Shown: positions 7,577 to 15,302 of the stretch, one piece after another | Layout of the letters: every line of letters begins with the position of its first letter | How positions within the stretch are numbered: the first letter of the stretch is position 1 | Made by a program: the position numbers and the translations under genes | Assembly (NCBI RefSeq): GCF_000429685.1 | Contig: NZ_KE386940.1 | Location: 62,001 to 126,000, forward strand | Origin: Salibacterium aidingense DSM 18341 | GTDB taxonomy: Bacteria > Bacillota > Bacilli > Bacillales > Marinococcaceae | Reading direction: 5' to 3' | Length of the DNA: 64,000 nucleotides | The notes under the pieces: model-generated | Database searches by the model: none | Told to the model about the DNA's origin: nothing | What the model saw: only the letters and a program-made list of their open reading frames with translations

Positions 7577-9612
7577 GTATGATTCCTCCTTGTAATTTCA
7601 AGACTTCCAGAACTATCAAGCACCACGTTGAAGTCTTCAGGAACTACTACGGTAGAACTTGATGTTTCAATAATCATTGGACCGAGTGCCGATTTATTTG
7701 GAGTTAAATCGAAAATGGAATAAATCGTGGTTTCTTTTTCTACAGACTTCCAAATGACGGGTTTTGACCTCGGGGAGCTGGCCCTCCCGTTCTTATTGTC
7801 TATTCCCTTACTTCGTTGTTCCTTCTTTAACAATCCCTTGCCAGTCAGTCGAAGATTTACGATTTCCACCTGGCCTTCGGGGTTATTATGACCATATATA
7901 TTTAAATGTTTTTCGTGAAAATCTGTTATTAAATGTTTAAGGTTTTGGTTTGTTACTTCATTAGAACTTAGGGGGACCGTTACCGTATATTCCTGACCAG
8001 CATATCTAAGATCGGATAAATAGGTAAAAACCCTGTCTTTTTCACTAATTTTTTGTTGATTGAGAATTTTATCCGTGTCTGTTTTCATTTCGTGATATAG
8101 TCGATTCATTATCCCGTTGTCACACTCTTCCATTGTGGAAACGTAAGTTCTTACATCATCATGGCGAATATCCGTTTGCAGCATTCCCCAAGCTGAAAAA
8201 GTTCCGGCCATGGAAGGTATCATAATTTTATTTATCCCAAGTTTTTCCGCAATGAACATTGCATGCATGGGTCCGGCGCCGCCAAAAGCTACCAATGCAA
8301 AGTCCCGGGGATCGATTCCTTTACTAATGGTCAATGTACGAATAGCGTCTGCCATTTTGGCGTTAGCTATATCGCAAATACCTTCGGCAGTTTCAACCAC
8401 GCTTAAGTCTAATTTCTCAGCCACTTTTTCGATAACGTTGTAAGCACTTCTGTAATCCAACTGCATATCGCTGCTGGAAAATCCTTCTGAATCGATTCTT
8501 CCAAGTACCAGATTGGCATCAGTCACCGTTGCTTCTTTGCCGTTATTACCATAACAGGCCGGACCGGGATTGGAACCCGCACTTTCAGGACCGACTCTTA
8601 AACCGCCGCCTTCAACCCAGGCAATCGAACCGCCTCCAGCCCCAATCGTATGAATATTTACCATCGGAGTCATGATAGGGAATTTTTCCAGCTTCGCTTC
8701 TGATGTGACATCCGGCTGGCCATTTACTATCATGCTTACATCGAAGCTTGTTCCCCCCATATCGACACATATAAGGTGTTGCAGTTTATTAGTTTGGCCT
8801 ATTTCTGTTCCGCCGATGGTTCCTCCTACAGGACCGGACATCATCGTTTGAATAGGTATTTTTTTTGCGATTTCCGCAGTCATTACACCTCCATTAGATT
8901 GCATGATATAAAGTTCCGAATCTAAATCCTTTTTTTTCGTTTCATCATCGAGTTTCTTTAGATACCTTTCAACTATCGGGGCTATATATGCATTGATGAT
9001 CGTTGTGCTTGTTCTTTCGTACTCCCGCCATTCTCTGACAATTTCATGGGATAAAGATACGGAAACATGAGGCAGATATTCGTTTATCCAATGTCTTATT
9101 TGTTTTTCATGTTCAGGGTTATTGTAAGCATGCAGCAAACAAATCGATACGGAATTCAATCCGCGTTCTGTAATTGTATCTATTATTTTCAACACTTCTT
9201 CCTCATTCAAGGGAGTGTCGACACTGCCATCGGCTAACATTCTTTCATTTACTTCAAACACATCGCGTCTTTCAATTAATCGTTTTGGCTGTCGATATTG
9301 AATATTATAGATTTCCGGCCGATTAGCCCTGCCGATTTCGTATATGTCCTTAAATCCTTTTGTCAAAATTAAAGACATGTCAGCTCCTTTTCTTTCTAGA
9401 AATGCATTTAATCCGGCAGTCGTCCCATGAACAAAAAAGTCCACATCTTTTAAATTGGAAATAAGCTTATTGACTCCATTAAGAACACCCAAAGACAGGT
9501 CCTCAGGGGTGGAAGGAGATTTAGCTGTTTGGTACTTGCCTGTTTGTTTGTCATATAAAACAACGTCAGTAAAAGTGCCTCCGATATCAGCTGCTATACG
9601 GTACCTACTCAT
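7573..9612 (-). CDS. Hydantoinase A/oxoprolinase-family subunit, module 1
   Basis: This 679-residue HyuA-family protein belongs to the ASKHA ATPase fold. It shows the N-terminal phosphate loop ADIGGTFTDVVLYD, the second loop DMGGTSFDVSM and the HTIGAGGGSIAW signature, and ends with the small hydantoinase C-terminal domain. HyuA binds and cleaves ATP to activate a lactam, hydantoin or ketone that HyuB then processes. AAGGAGGG lies upstream of the start. It is 25 nt from the M24 peptidase gene and overlaps hyuB by 4 nt. Because the operon may start at the sigma-54 promoter of the hydroxyproline genes, a cyclic product of proline- or hydroxyproline-containing peptides is a possible substrate. 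This is inference only. Confidence 0.88.
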   Translation of the reverse strand: MSRYRIAADIGGTFTDVVLYDKQTGKYQTAKSPSTPEDLSLGVLNGVNKLISNLKDVDFFVHGTTAGLNAFLERKGADMSLILTKGFKDIYEIGRANRPEIYNIQYRQPKRLIERRDVFEVNERMLADGSVDTPLNEEEVLKIIDTITERGLNSVSICLLHAYNNPEHEKQIRHWINEYLPHVSVSLSHEIVREWREYERTSTTIINAYIAPIVERYLKKLDDETKKKDLDSELYIMQSNGGVMTAEIAKKIPIQTMMSGPVGGTIGGTEIGQTNKLQHLICVDMGGTSFDVSMIVNGQPDVTSEAKLEKFPIMTPMVNIHTIGAGGGSIAWVEGGGLRVGPESAGSNPGPACYGNNGKEATVTDANLVLGRIDSEGFSSSDMQLDYRSAYNVIEKVAEKLDLSVVETAEGICDIANAKMADAIRTLTISKGIDPRDFALVAFGGAGPMHAMFIAEKLGINKIMIPSMAGTFSAWGMLQTDIRHDDVRTYVSTMEECDNGIMNRLYHEMKTDTDKILNQQKISEKDRVFTYLSDLRYAGQEYTVTVPLSSNEVTNQNLKHLITDFHEKHLNIYGHNNPEGQVEIVNLRLTGKGLLKKEQRSKGIDNKNGRASSPRSKPVIWKSVEKETTIYSIFDLTPNKSALGPMIIETSSSTVVVPEDFNVVLDSSGSLEITRRNHT

Positions 9613-9637
9613 CGTTTTGGTCCCTCCTTGTGGTAAA

Positions 9638-10750
9638 TCACTTATTTAATGTGATAAGATCTTTTGGAAATGTTGTTAAAATCTCAATGTCCCCATTGGC
9701 CTTTACGTACACGTCATCTTCGATTCTTACTCCGCCCAGGGAAGGAATATATATTCCAGGTTCAATAGTAAATACCATCCCTGTTTCCATTTTTTCTTGA
9801 TTTTGTTCATGAATAGAGGGGGCTTCATGAACTTCCAGGCCAAGACCATGTCCCACTCGGTTATTAAAATAGTCTCCATATCCGCACGCATGGATGTGAT
9901 TCCGGGCTGCTTTATCAATGTTTCCTAAAGATTGGTTGACCTCTACCGCATTGATCGCCAGTTCATTAGCTTTCAGAACTGTGTTATAAATGTTTTTCAT
10001 TTCTTTGCTTTCTTCGCCAATAAAAAAGGTTCTGGAAATATCAGAACAATATCCCCCCACTTTTACTCCCATATCCACTAATAACGGGCAGCCCCTTTGT
10101 ATTGGATTATCACCAGGAGTACCATGCGGGAGGGAGGAATTTGAACCAGCGAGTACAATGGTTGAAAAAGCAGGGGCCTCTGCTCCTTTCAATCGCATCA
10201 AATATTCAAACTCTGCCACGAGCTCATTTTCTGTCATGCCTATTGATACTTTTTTAAGACCCTCTTCTAATACGTTTTCAATCACTTTAATAGCCTGTTT
10301 TACTTGCTTTATTTCTGAATCAGATTTTCGAAGGCGCAATGAGGTTAATATCTTTTCAATATTTATGAATTGGCCATGTGGATAAATTTTTATTAAATTC
10401 TCATATCGTTCCACATTTAATTCTTTTTTTTCAATTCCAATTTGATTTGCAAAAGTTTGGTTATTTTGTTCGATAACGGAAAAAGGAGATTCGTCGTCAG
10501 AAATAGGAATAATGGAATGGATTGTTTCATTTTCTCGTGCGGCTTCAAAATCTAAGGATGGGACATACAATGAATCCTCCTCAGAAGTTCGATCAATCAC
10601 TAATGCCAGCAAACGTTCATGGGGCTCTGAGTAGAAACCTGTAAGGTAATAAATGTTGACTGGTGAAGTTATAAAGCTTAGATTCACATTATTTTCATCT
10701 AATTTTTGTTTCAACTGAGCTAATCTCGATTCATATTCTGAAACCATCAT
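9638..10750 (-). CDS. M24-family metallopeptidase (Xaa-Pro dipeptidase/aminopeptidase-like)
   Basis: The 370-residue protein has a creatinase-type N-terminal domain (NVNLSFITSPVNIYYLTGF) and a C-terminal pita-bread metallopeptidase domain. All five metal ligands are seen: Asp in LVDMGVKVGG and YCSDISRTF, His in GHGLGLEVHEAP, Glu in FTIEPGIY and Glu in VRIEDDVYV. Enzymes of this group cut X-Pro bonds; related creatinases hydrolyse creatine. The position between hyuA and the hydroxyproline genes favours release of proline or hydroxyproline from dipeptides, though a creatinase-like role beside a hydantoinase is an alternative. Two ATG codons in tandem at 10750 and 10747 follow AGGTG, and either may be used. 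Confidence 0.85.
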   Translation of the reverse strand: MMVSEYESRLAQLKQKLDENNVNLSFITSPVNIYYLTGFYSEPHERLLALVIDRTSEEDSLYVPSLDFEAARENETIHSIIPISDDESPFSVIEQNNQTFANQIGIEKKELNVERYENLIKIYPHGQFINIEKILTSLRLRKSDSEIKQVKQAIKVIENVLEEGLKKVSIGMTENELVAEFEYLMRLKGAEAPAFSTIVLAGSNSSLPHGTPGDNPIQRGCPLLVDMGVKVGGYCSDISRTFFIGEESKEMKNIYNTVLKANELAINAVEVNQSLGNIDKAARNHIHACGYGDYFNNRVGHGLGLEVHEAPSIHEQNQEKMETGMVFTIEPGIYIPSLGGVRIEDDVYVKANGDIEILTTFPKDLITLNK

Positions 10751-10820
10751 TTAACACCTCTTTTATTTATGCAGGCTGATGTAAATATAGTTAAACGTGT
10801 AGGGAACTTACTCAAAAATA

Positions 10821-12251
10821 TTACACTTGAGCTACATTTTTTTCATTGTCATAATTTTCGGAATCAGAATCATCTGCTGTGTACCAGATGAATTTACCTG
10901 TAAAACCATAGATAAGCGTGATGATGATGACGAGGAAGTGAAACCATAAAAAGGGGAGATAAGCCATGGTGGATACTCCCAGCGTGGTGGCCATGAATAC
11001 ACCGCCGTCCGACCAGGGGACCATTGGTGTCGTGATCGTTCCGCCGGCTTCCGTATTTCTTGACAGTACCCGCCGGTCAATATTCAGGCGGTCGTAGTTT
11101 TCTTCTGTGATTTTGCTCCCGGTAATAACGGATACATACGCGGCCCCGCCGAAAAAGTTCCCGAAAAAGGCAGCAATTATAGTAGATAGTGTAACTTTGC
11201 CGGCGTTATCTGCCCAGTTCAGCAGTGTCGTGCAAATCACCTGCAAAATTCCTGTCACTTCCATTAATCCGCCCAGCCCAAGGGCCAGCAGTATCAGAAG
11301 GATGACCTCAAGCATCGATACCATTCCGCCGGTGTTCAACAGCGTATCCATAAATTCTACCCCGGAATCGATGGAATAGCCGGCATAAGAAGTTTGAATC
11401 GCATCAAGAAATGGCAGCCCCTGAAAGGCAAACCCCCAGACTGCCCCCAACAATGCTCCAAACGTGATAGTGGGGATAGACGGTTGTTTCATGGCGAGCA
11501 GCACAATAACGATCACAGGAGGGATGAGCATATACCAGGCAATGTTAAACTGCTCCCGCAGCGCTGCCATCGCTGTTTCGGCCTGGGTAAGGTCAACATT
11601 GGCTCCTACATAGAAGAAACCCACCAGTAAAAATAACAGACAAGCTATGATGAAAGCAGGAGTACTCACCCGGAGCATGGATTTAATGTGTTCAATAATA
11701 TTTACTTTGGTTAACGAAGAGGTCATCACCGTCGTATCGGATAACGGAGACAATTTATCTCCGACGTAGGCACCGGAAATAACAGCCCCGGCGACCAGCG
11801 GCAGTGGAATACCAAATCCCTGTCCTATTCCGATCATGGCAATCCCGGCTGTTCCTACAGTACCAAAAGAGGTGCCGGTCGCTAAGGAGGTCAAAGTACA
11901 TATAAGCACGGTGGCGAATAAAAATATGCTCGGGTTTATAACTGCCAGACCGTAATAGATAATGCTTGGGACGATGCCGCCGGCGACCCAGGTTCCGATA
12001 AGAGCTCCGACGGTAATCAATATCAGGACAGCTTCCATTCCGTTGGAAATCCCCTGCAGCAGGCCTTCCTGGAGTTTTTTATAATGAAAACCAAGCCATA
12101 TCCCAAGTCCGATCACCATAAACCACGACGTGAAGAGGGCCAGTTGAATCGGCAGTTCCAATATATTAATGAAACTGAACATAATAATAATAAAGAGAAT
12201 AAGAACCCCAACCACTTCTGCGGCTGTCGGGAGACGAGGATCTTTTGTCAT
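10821..12251 (-). CDS. NhaC-family Na+/H+ antiporter or amino-acid-coupled carrier
   Basis: This 476-residue membrane protein has about a dozen hydrophobic segments and NhaC-family motifs, among them TGTSFGTVGTAGIAMIGIG and SGAYVGDKLSPLSDTTVM. NhaC proteins exchange Na+ for H+. Some relatives (MleN, a malate-2H+/Na+-lactate antiporter) move organic solutes, and NhaC genes are often found in amino-acid catabolic operons. Here it lies 32 nt downstream of the hydroxyproline epimerase gene, so carriage of hydroxyproline or its product, or Na+ extrusion after Na+-coupled uptake, is plausible (inference). AAGGGTGG precedes the ATG. A 70-nt gap without a visible terminator separates it from the peptidase gene. 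Confidence 0.82.
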   Translation of the reverse strand: MTKDPRLPTAAEVVGVLILFIIIMFSFINILELPIQLALFTSWFMVIGLGIWLGFHYKKLQEGLLQGISNGMEAVLILITVGALIGTWVAGGIVPSIIYYGLAVINPSIFLFATVLICTLTSLATGTSFGTVGTAGIAMIGIGQGFGIPLPLVAGAVISGAYVGDKLSPLSDTTVMTSSLTKVNIIEHIKSMLRVSTPAFIIACLLFLLVGFFYVGANVDLTQAETAMAALREQFNIAWYMLIPPVIVIVLLAMKQPSIPTITFGALLGAVWGFAFQGLPFLDAIQTSYAGYSIDSGVEFMDTLLNTGGMVSMLEVILLILLALGLGGLMEVTGILQVICTTLLNWADNAGKVTLSTIIAAFFGNFFGGAAYVSVITGSKITEENYDRLNIDRRVLSRNTEAGGTITTPMVPWSDGGVFMATTLGVSTMAYLPFLWFHFLVIIITLIYGFTGKFIWYTADDSDSENYDNEKNVAQV

Positions 12252-12283
12252 AAAATAACCACCCTTTTTAATATTTAAAATTT

Positions 12284-13309
12284 TTAATGTTCTTCCATTT
12301 CCGGGATCAACAGAAATCCTTCCTCCAGTGGATCTTTTGGATCGATAAAAAACTGGTGCATGCCGGTGATCCAGGCTGATCCGGTGATCCTGGTTTCAAC
12401 AGCTGTCCCTGTTTCCATCTGAATTTCATCTGTGACTTCTCCTTGAAACACACTTCCTACAATGCTTTCATGTCCAAATCGTTCGTTTTTTTCTATTTCT
12501 TTTTTTGCATACAATGCTGCCAGCTTTGCGGAGGTTCCGGTACCGCACGGCGAACGGTCTATTCCACCGGGAGGGACAACGACCGTGTTTTTAATAGAAG
12601 CCTCAGGGGCTTCTGCCTGGCTGAAAAATTCAATGTGGGTCAACCCTTTGATAAAGGGTTTTTCTGGATGTTGGATCGTGTGATTTTCGTTTATTTTCTC
12701 TCGCAGGCTGACTGCTTTCTTTATGATGCGCGGAGCATTTTCCGGGTGAAGCTCCAGACCCAACGGCCGGGCATCGATAATGCCGTAAAAGTTTCCCCCG
12801 TAGGCAATATCGCAGGAAACCGTCGTATCCGCCGCTTCGTCTTCGATCTGGATGGTTTGAAGAAAGAAAGAAGGAACATTGGTAAAGGAGACCTCCTGGG
12901 CGCGTCCGTTTTCCACCTGTATGTCTACCTTCACCAGTCCGGCGGGGGTTTCCAGCGTCAGGGTGGTGATAGGTTCCACGGCCTCGATTTTTCCGGATTC
13001 TATTAATGCGGTACAGAATCCAATGGTATCGTGCCCGCACATTGGGAGGTATCCGCCGGTTTCTATATAGATGACTCCTACATCAGCATCAGGGTGGCAG
13101 GCTTCGAGCAGCACGGCCCCGGACATGACATCGTGGCCTCTCGGCTCAAACATTAATAGCTTACGGATCCAGTCATGATTCTTTTTCATATCGAGCATTT
13201 TTTCTTCGATCGTAGTCCCCTGTAATAATGGAATGCCGCTGACAATAGTCCTTGTTGGATTCCCCCCGGTATGCGTATCGATCGTGTGAAATATATGCCT
13301 GGTGTTCAT
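12284..13309 (-). CDS. 4-hydroxyproline 2-epimerase (proline racemase family)
   Basis: This 341-residue enzyme has both catalytic cysteines of the proline racemase family: Cys91 in LPMCGHDTIG and Cys255 in DRSPCGTGTSA. Enzymes with both cysteines racemise or epimerise; dehydratases of the family have Thr in place of one. The N-terminal IDTHTGGNPTR motif is also typical. In the known pathway trans-4-hydroxy-L-proline becomes cis-4-hydroxy-D-proline. The surrounding oxidoreductases, deaminase and aldehyde dehydrogenase supply every later step, which is why hydroxyproline rather than proline is favoured. It overlaps the DAO-type flavoprotein gene by 4 nt, and AAAGGAGG precedes its ATG. It corresponds to lhpA/hypE in other bacteria. 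Confidence 0.88.
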   Translation of the reverse strand: MNTRHIFHTIDTHTGGNPTRTIVSGIPLLQGTTIEEKMLDMKKNHDWIRKLLMFEPRGHDVMSGAVLLEACHPDADVGVIYIETGGYLPMCGHDTIGFCTALIESGKIEAVEPITTLTLETPAGLVKVDIQVENGRAQEVSFTNVPSFFLQTIQIEDEAADTTVSCDIAYGGNFYGIIDARPLGLELHPENAPRIIKKAVSLREKINENHTIQHPEKPFIKGLTHIEFFSQAEAPEASIKNTVVVPPGGIDRSPCGTGTSAKLAALYAKKEIEKNERFGHESIVGSVFQGEVTDEIQMETGTAVETRITGSAWITGMHQFFIDPKDPLEEGFLLIPEMEEH

Positions 13310-14496
13310 GGATGGACCTCCTTTTGTTGAAATCGCTGCAGGGATAATGGGGTAGTGGGAATGATGGTTTCCGGTGCCTCCTCTATCAATTCCTGAATCA
13401 GTTTTCCGGTTACAGCAGCCAGGCTGATGCCATCCCCTTCATGTCCCGCTGCCACATAAAACCCTGGATAGTCCACTGCTTCAGAGACGATAGGCAGATG
13501 ATCGGGGGTCCAGGGGCGCAAACCTGCATAACTTCGAATCATGAGCATGTCTTTCAATTCTGGATAAAAACGGGCCGCGCGCCTGGCGATATTTTGAACC
13601 ACCCTGAAATTAACTTTTGTATCAAATCCATTGAATTCCCGGCTGCTGCCGATAAGAAAATTCTGGCTCACCGTGGGTTCGAATACAAGGGCGGCGCCAT
13701 TCCTGTCTGTTTCTTCATCTACTGTGCGTTCCCCTCCGAATTTTGAAATTAAATACCCGAACTCCATTACTTTCCGCATCCCGACCGGCATTTCGCGGGA
13801 CGCGACAATAATATGTCCCTTTCTGGGATGAATGGGAATATCCATTGTCTCATCCAGCAAGTTACCGATGAAGGGCGCCCATACTCCTGCGGCATTGACG
13901 ACTTTATCGGCGTATATCCGCCCCCTGCCGGTTTCTACCTTATACTGATATTCCTCCTGCAGGAAGGTGAGATTTGTCACTTCGGTATGAGCATGAAAAA
14001 CAGCTCCATGCTTTTCGGCACCATGAATGAGGGAATAGGTCATCAAATAAGGGTTGACGGTGGCGTCACTTTCACATTCCAATCCTCCCGGGAGATCATC
14101 CGCAAAATACTTTGATTCCTGCTTCAGATCCTGCCGATCCAGCATTCGGAAAGGAAGCCCCTCCCGTTTCTGCTGGGTCACCCATTTTTGCGCGGCTTCC
14201 ATTTCTTCCTCTGTTTCACAAACTAAAATACTGCCCGGATTTCTGTATTCAAAGGGGATTGTTAGTTCTTCCTGCAGCTCATGAACCAGTTGCTGGCTGA
14301 CCAGGGACATTTTGCTGTCAAACCCTGGGTCTTTATCGATGGCAAGGATATTACCGTCACATTTAGATGAGGTGCCTGCGGCAAATTCTCCTTTGTCTAT
14401 CAACATGACATCATGACCGGTTTTCGCTGTGTAGTAAGCTATCGCACTGCCAATTATCCCTCCTCCAATAATCAGAACTTCGCAACTTGTTTTCAT
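13306..14496 (-). CDS. DAO-family FAD oxidoreductase, probable D-hydroxyproline dehydrogenase beta subunit
   Basis: This 396-residue protein has the N-terminal dinucleotide-binding motif VLIIGGGIIGSAIAYYTA and the glycine/D-amino-acid oxidase fold, ending in GFYVAAGHEGDGISLA. It resembles the beta (substrate-oxidising) subunits of multi-subunit D-hydroxyproline or proline dehydrogenases and opine oxidases. Its partners, two [2Fe-2S] proteins and a Pyr_redox flavoprotein, are encoded divergently from 14710. It should oxidise cis-4-hydroxy-D-proline to 1-pyrroline-4-hydroxy-2-carboxylate. The start at 14496 is chosen for AGGGGG 6 nt upstream; an in-frame start 25 codons earlier would run into the promoter. 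It is the first gene of the leftward sigma-54 operon. Confidence 0.85.
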   Translation of the reverse strand: MKTSCEVLIIGGGIIGSAIAYYTAKTGHDVMLIDKGEFAAGTSSKCDGNILAIDKDPGFDSKMSLVSQQLVHELQEELTIPFEYRNPGSILVCETEEEMEAAQKWVTQQKREGLPFRMLDRQDLKQESKYFADDLPGGLECESDATVNPYLMTYSLIHGAEKHGAVFHAHTEVTNLTFLQEEYQYKVETGRGRIYADKVVNAAGVWAPFIGNLLDETMDIPIHPRKGHIIVASREMPVGMRKVMEFGYLISKFGGERTVDEETDRNGAALVFEPTVSQNFLIGSSREFNGFDTKVNFRVVQNIARRAARFYPELKDMLMIRSYAGLRPWTPDHLPIVSEAVDYPGFYVAAGHEGDGISLAAVTGKLIQELIEEAPETIIPTTPLSLQRFQQKEVHP

Positions 14497-14528
14497 AGGA
14501 ACCCCCTTTCTGCTTCTTTCCTTCTTAA

Positions 14529-14546
14529 ATGCAAACAATATGCCAA
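14529..14546 (-). promoter_or_regulatory. Sigma-54 (-24/-12) promoter, leftward hydroxyproline operon
   Basis: On the minus strand the sequence reads TTGGCATATTGTTTGCAT, with GG and GC exactly 10 nt apart. This matches the sigma-54 consensus TTGGCAC-N5-TTGC. It lies ~35 bp upstream of the flavoprotein start and faces away from the promoter at 14664. Confidence 0.82.
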
Positions 14547-14588
14547 CCATGGAAAACGTACTCATCTTCAAAAGCAGAAGTAAAAACT

Positions 14589-14625
14589 GTCAAGAAGTTT
14601 AGAAAGTGAGTCTAAAAATTTAGAC
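14589..14625. promoter_or_regulatory. Tandem inverted-repeat activator site (UAS) shared by divergent sigma-54 promoters
   Basis: An inverted repeat with 7-bp arms GTCTAAA and TTTAGAC around AA lies at 14610-14625. A degenerate copy matching 12 of 16 positions (14589-14604) sits 21 bp, or two helical turns, away. The pair is between the two divergent -24/-12 promoters, at typical enhancer distance from both. It is the best candidate binding site of the sigma-54 activator encoded at 19004. Confidence 0.65.
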
Positions 14626-14663
14626 AATTGGAAGAGGAGACAGCGGGGAACCCGTTTAAAATG

Positions 14664-14680
14664 TTGGCTGGATTTTTGCA
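14664..14680 (+). promoter_or_regulatory. Sigma-54 (-24/-12) promoter, rightward hydroxyproline operon
   Basis: TTGGCTGGATTTTTGCA has GG (14666-14667) and GC (14678-14679) 10 nt apart, as sigma-54 requires. It ends 29 bp before the first rightward gene. Confidence 0.82.
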
Positions 14681-14709
14681 TATATAAAGAAGGAAAGGAG
14701 GAACTCATT

Positions 14710-14976
14710 ATGATGGATCGAGAGACGATCATTTGCCGATGTGAAGAAGTAACCTATGAAGAATTAATAACTACAGCAGACTCCTACCACTGTTCGGCAC
14801 GGGAATTAAAACTTCGGACACGTGCTGGAATGGGAATATGCGGCGGAAGAACCTGTCGTTTTTTAATAGAAGATGCAGCAGAGGAAAGCAAAGAGAAAGT
14901 TTATGAAAATATTCCGTTAAAATATCAGCCTCCGGTACGCCCTATGAGGTTTGATGAAGGAGGAAAAAATAAATGA
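14710..14976 (+). CDS. BFD-like [2Fe-2S]-binding protein, dehydrogenase small subunit
   Basis: This 88-residue protein has the cysteine pattern of bacterioferritin-associated-ferredoxin-like domains: IICRCEEV near the N-terminus and GMGICGGRTC near residue 48. These ligate one [2Fe-2S] cluster. The same domain is fused to the alpha subunit in some opine/D-hydroxyproline dehydrogenases; here it is a separate gene. AAAGGAGG precedes tandem ATG codons at 14710 and 14713. It overlaps the next gene by 4 nt, and transcription should come from the sigma-54 promoter at 14664. Confidence 0.82.
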   Translation: MMDRETIICRCEEVTYEELITTADSYHCSARELKLRTRAGMGICGGRTCRFLIEDAAEESKEKVYENIPLKYQPPVRPMRFDEGGKNK

Positions 14977-15302
14977 ATAGAATTACCGATCATCCTGTGT
15001 TAGGCCGAACGGAGAAAAAATGTATCGAGTTTTTCCTGGACGATACAAAAATGACAGCACGAAGCGGGGAAACGATTGCGGCTGCCTTGCTTGCCAATAA
15101 CATACGGACCTTAAGATATCATGAAGCTTCGGGATCACCTCGGGGGATTTACTGTAACATCGGCCACTGTTTTGAATGCAGGGTCGAGGTGGACGGAAAG
15201 ACCGGAGTGCGGGCATGTATGACCGAAGTCTGCAGCGGGATGCGGGTATACCGGCAGCAGCAGCTTCCCCGCCCTTTTCAGGAAGGGGGGAGGGAAAGAT
15301 GA
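14973..15302 (+). CDS. Ferredoxin-like [2Fe-2S] protein (Fer2_4), dehydrogenase subunit
   Basis: The 109-residue protein has YCNIGHCFECRVEVDG followed by RACMTEV, giving the four cysteines of a plant-ferredoxin-like [2Fe-2S] site. Such Fer2_4 proteins are the gamma subunits (HcnA/OoxA-N type) of multi-subunit flavin dehydrogenases acting on cyclic amino acids and opines. AAGGAGG precedes the start. Both ends overlap neighbouring genes by 4 nt (ATGA), so stoichiometric translation of the complex is likely. Confidence 0.85.
   Translation: MNRITDHPVLGRTEKKCIEFFLDDTKMTARSGETIAAALLANNIRTLRYHEASGSPRGIYCNIGHCFECRVEVDGKTGVRACMTEVCSGMRVYRQQQLPRPFQEGGRER

Noticed and set aside
12443-13006. Long rightward open frame (187 codons)
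   Set aside because: It is antisense to the hydroxyproline epimerase gene, whose motifs and ribosome site are clear.
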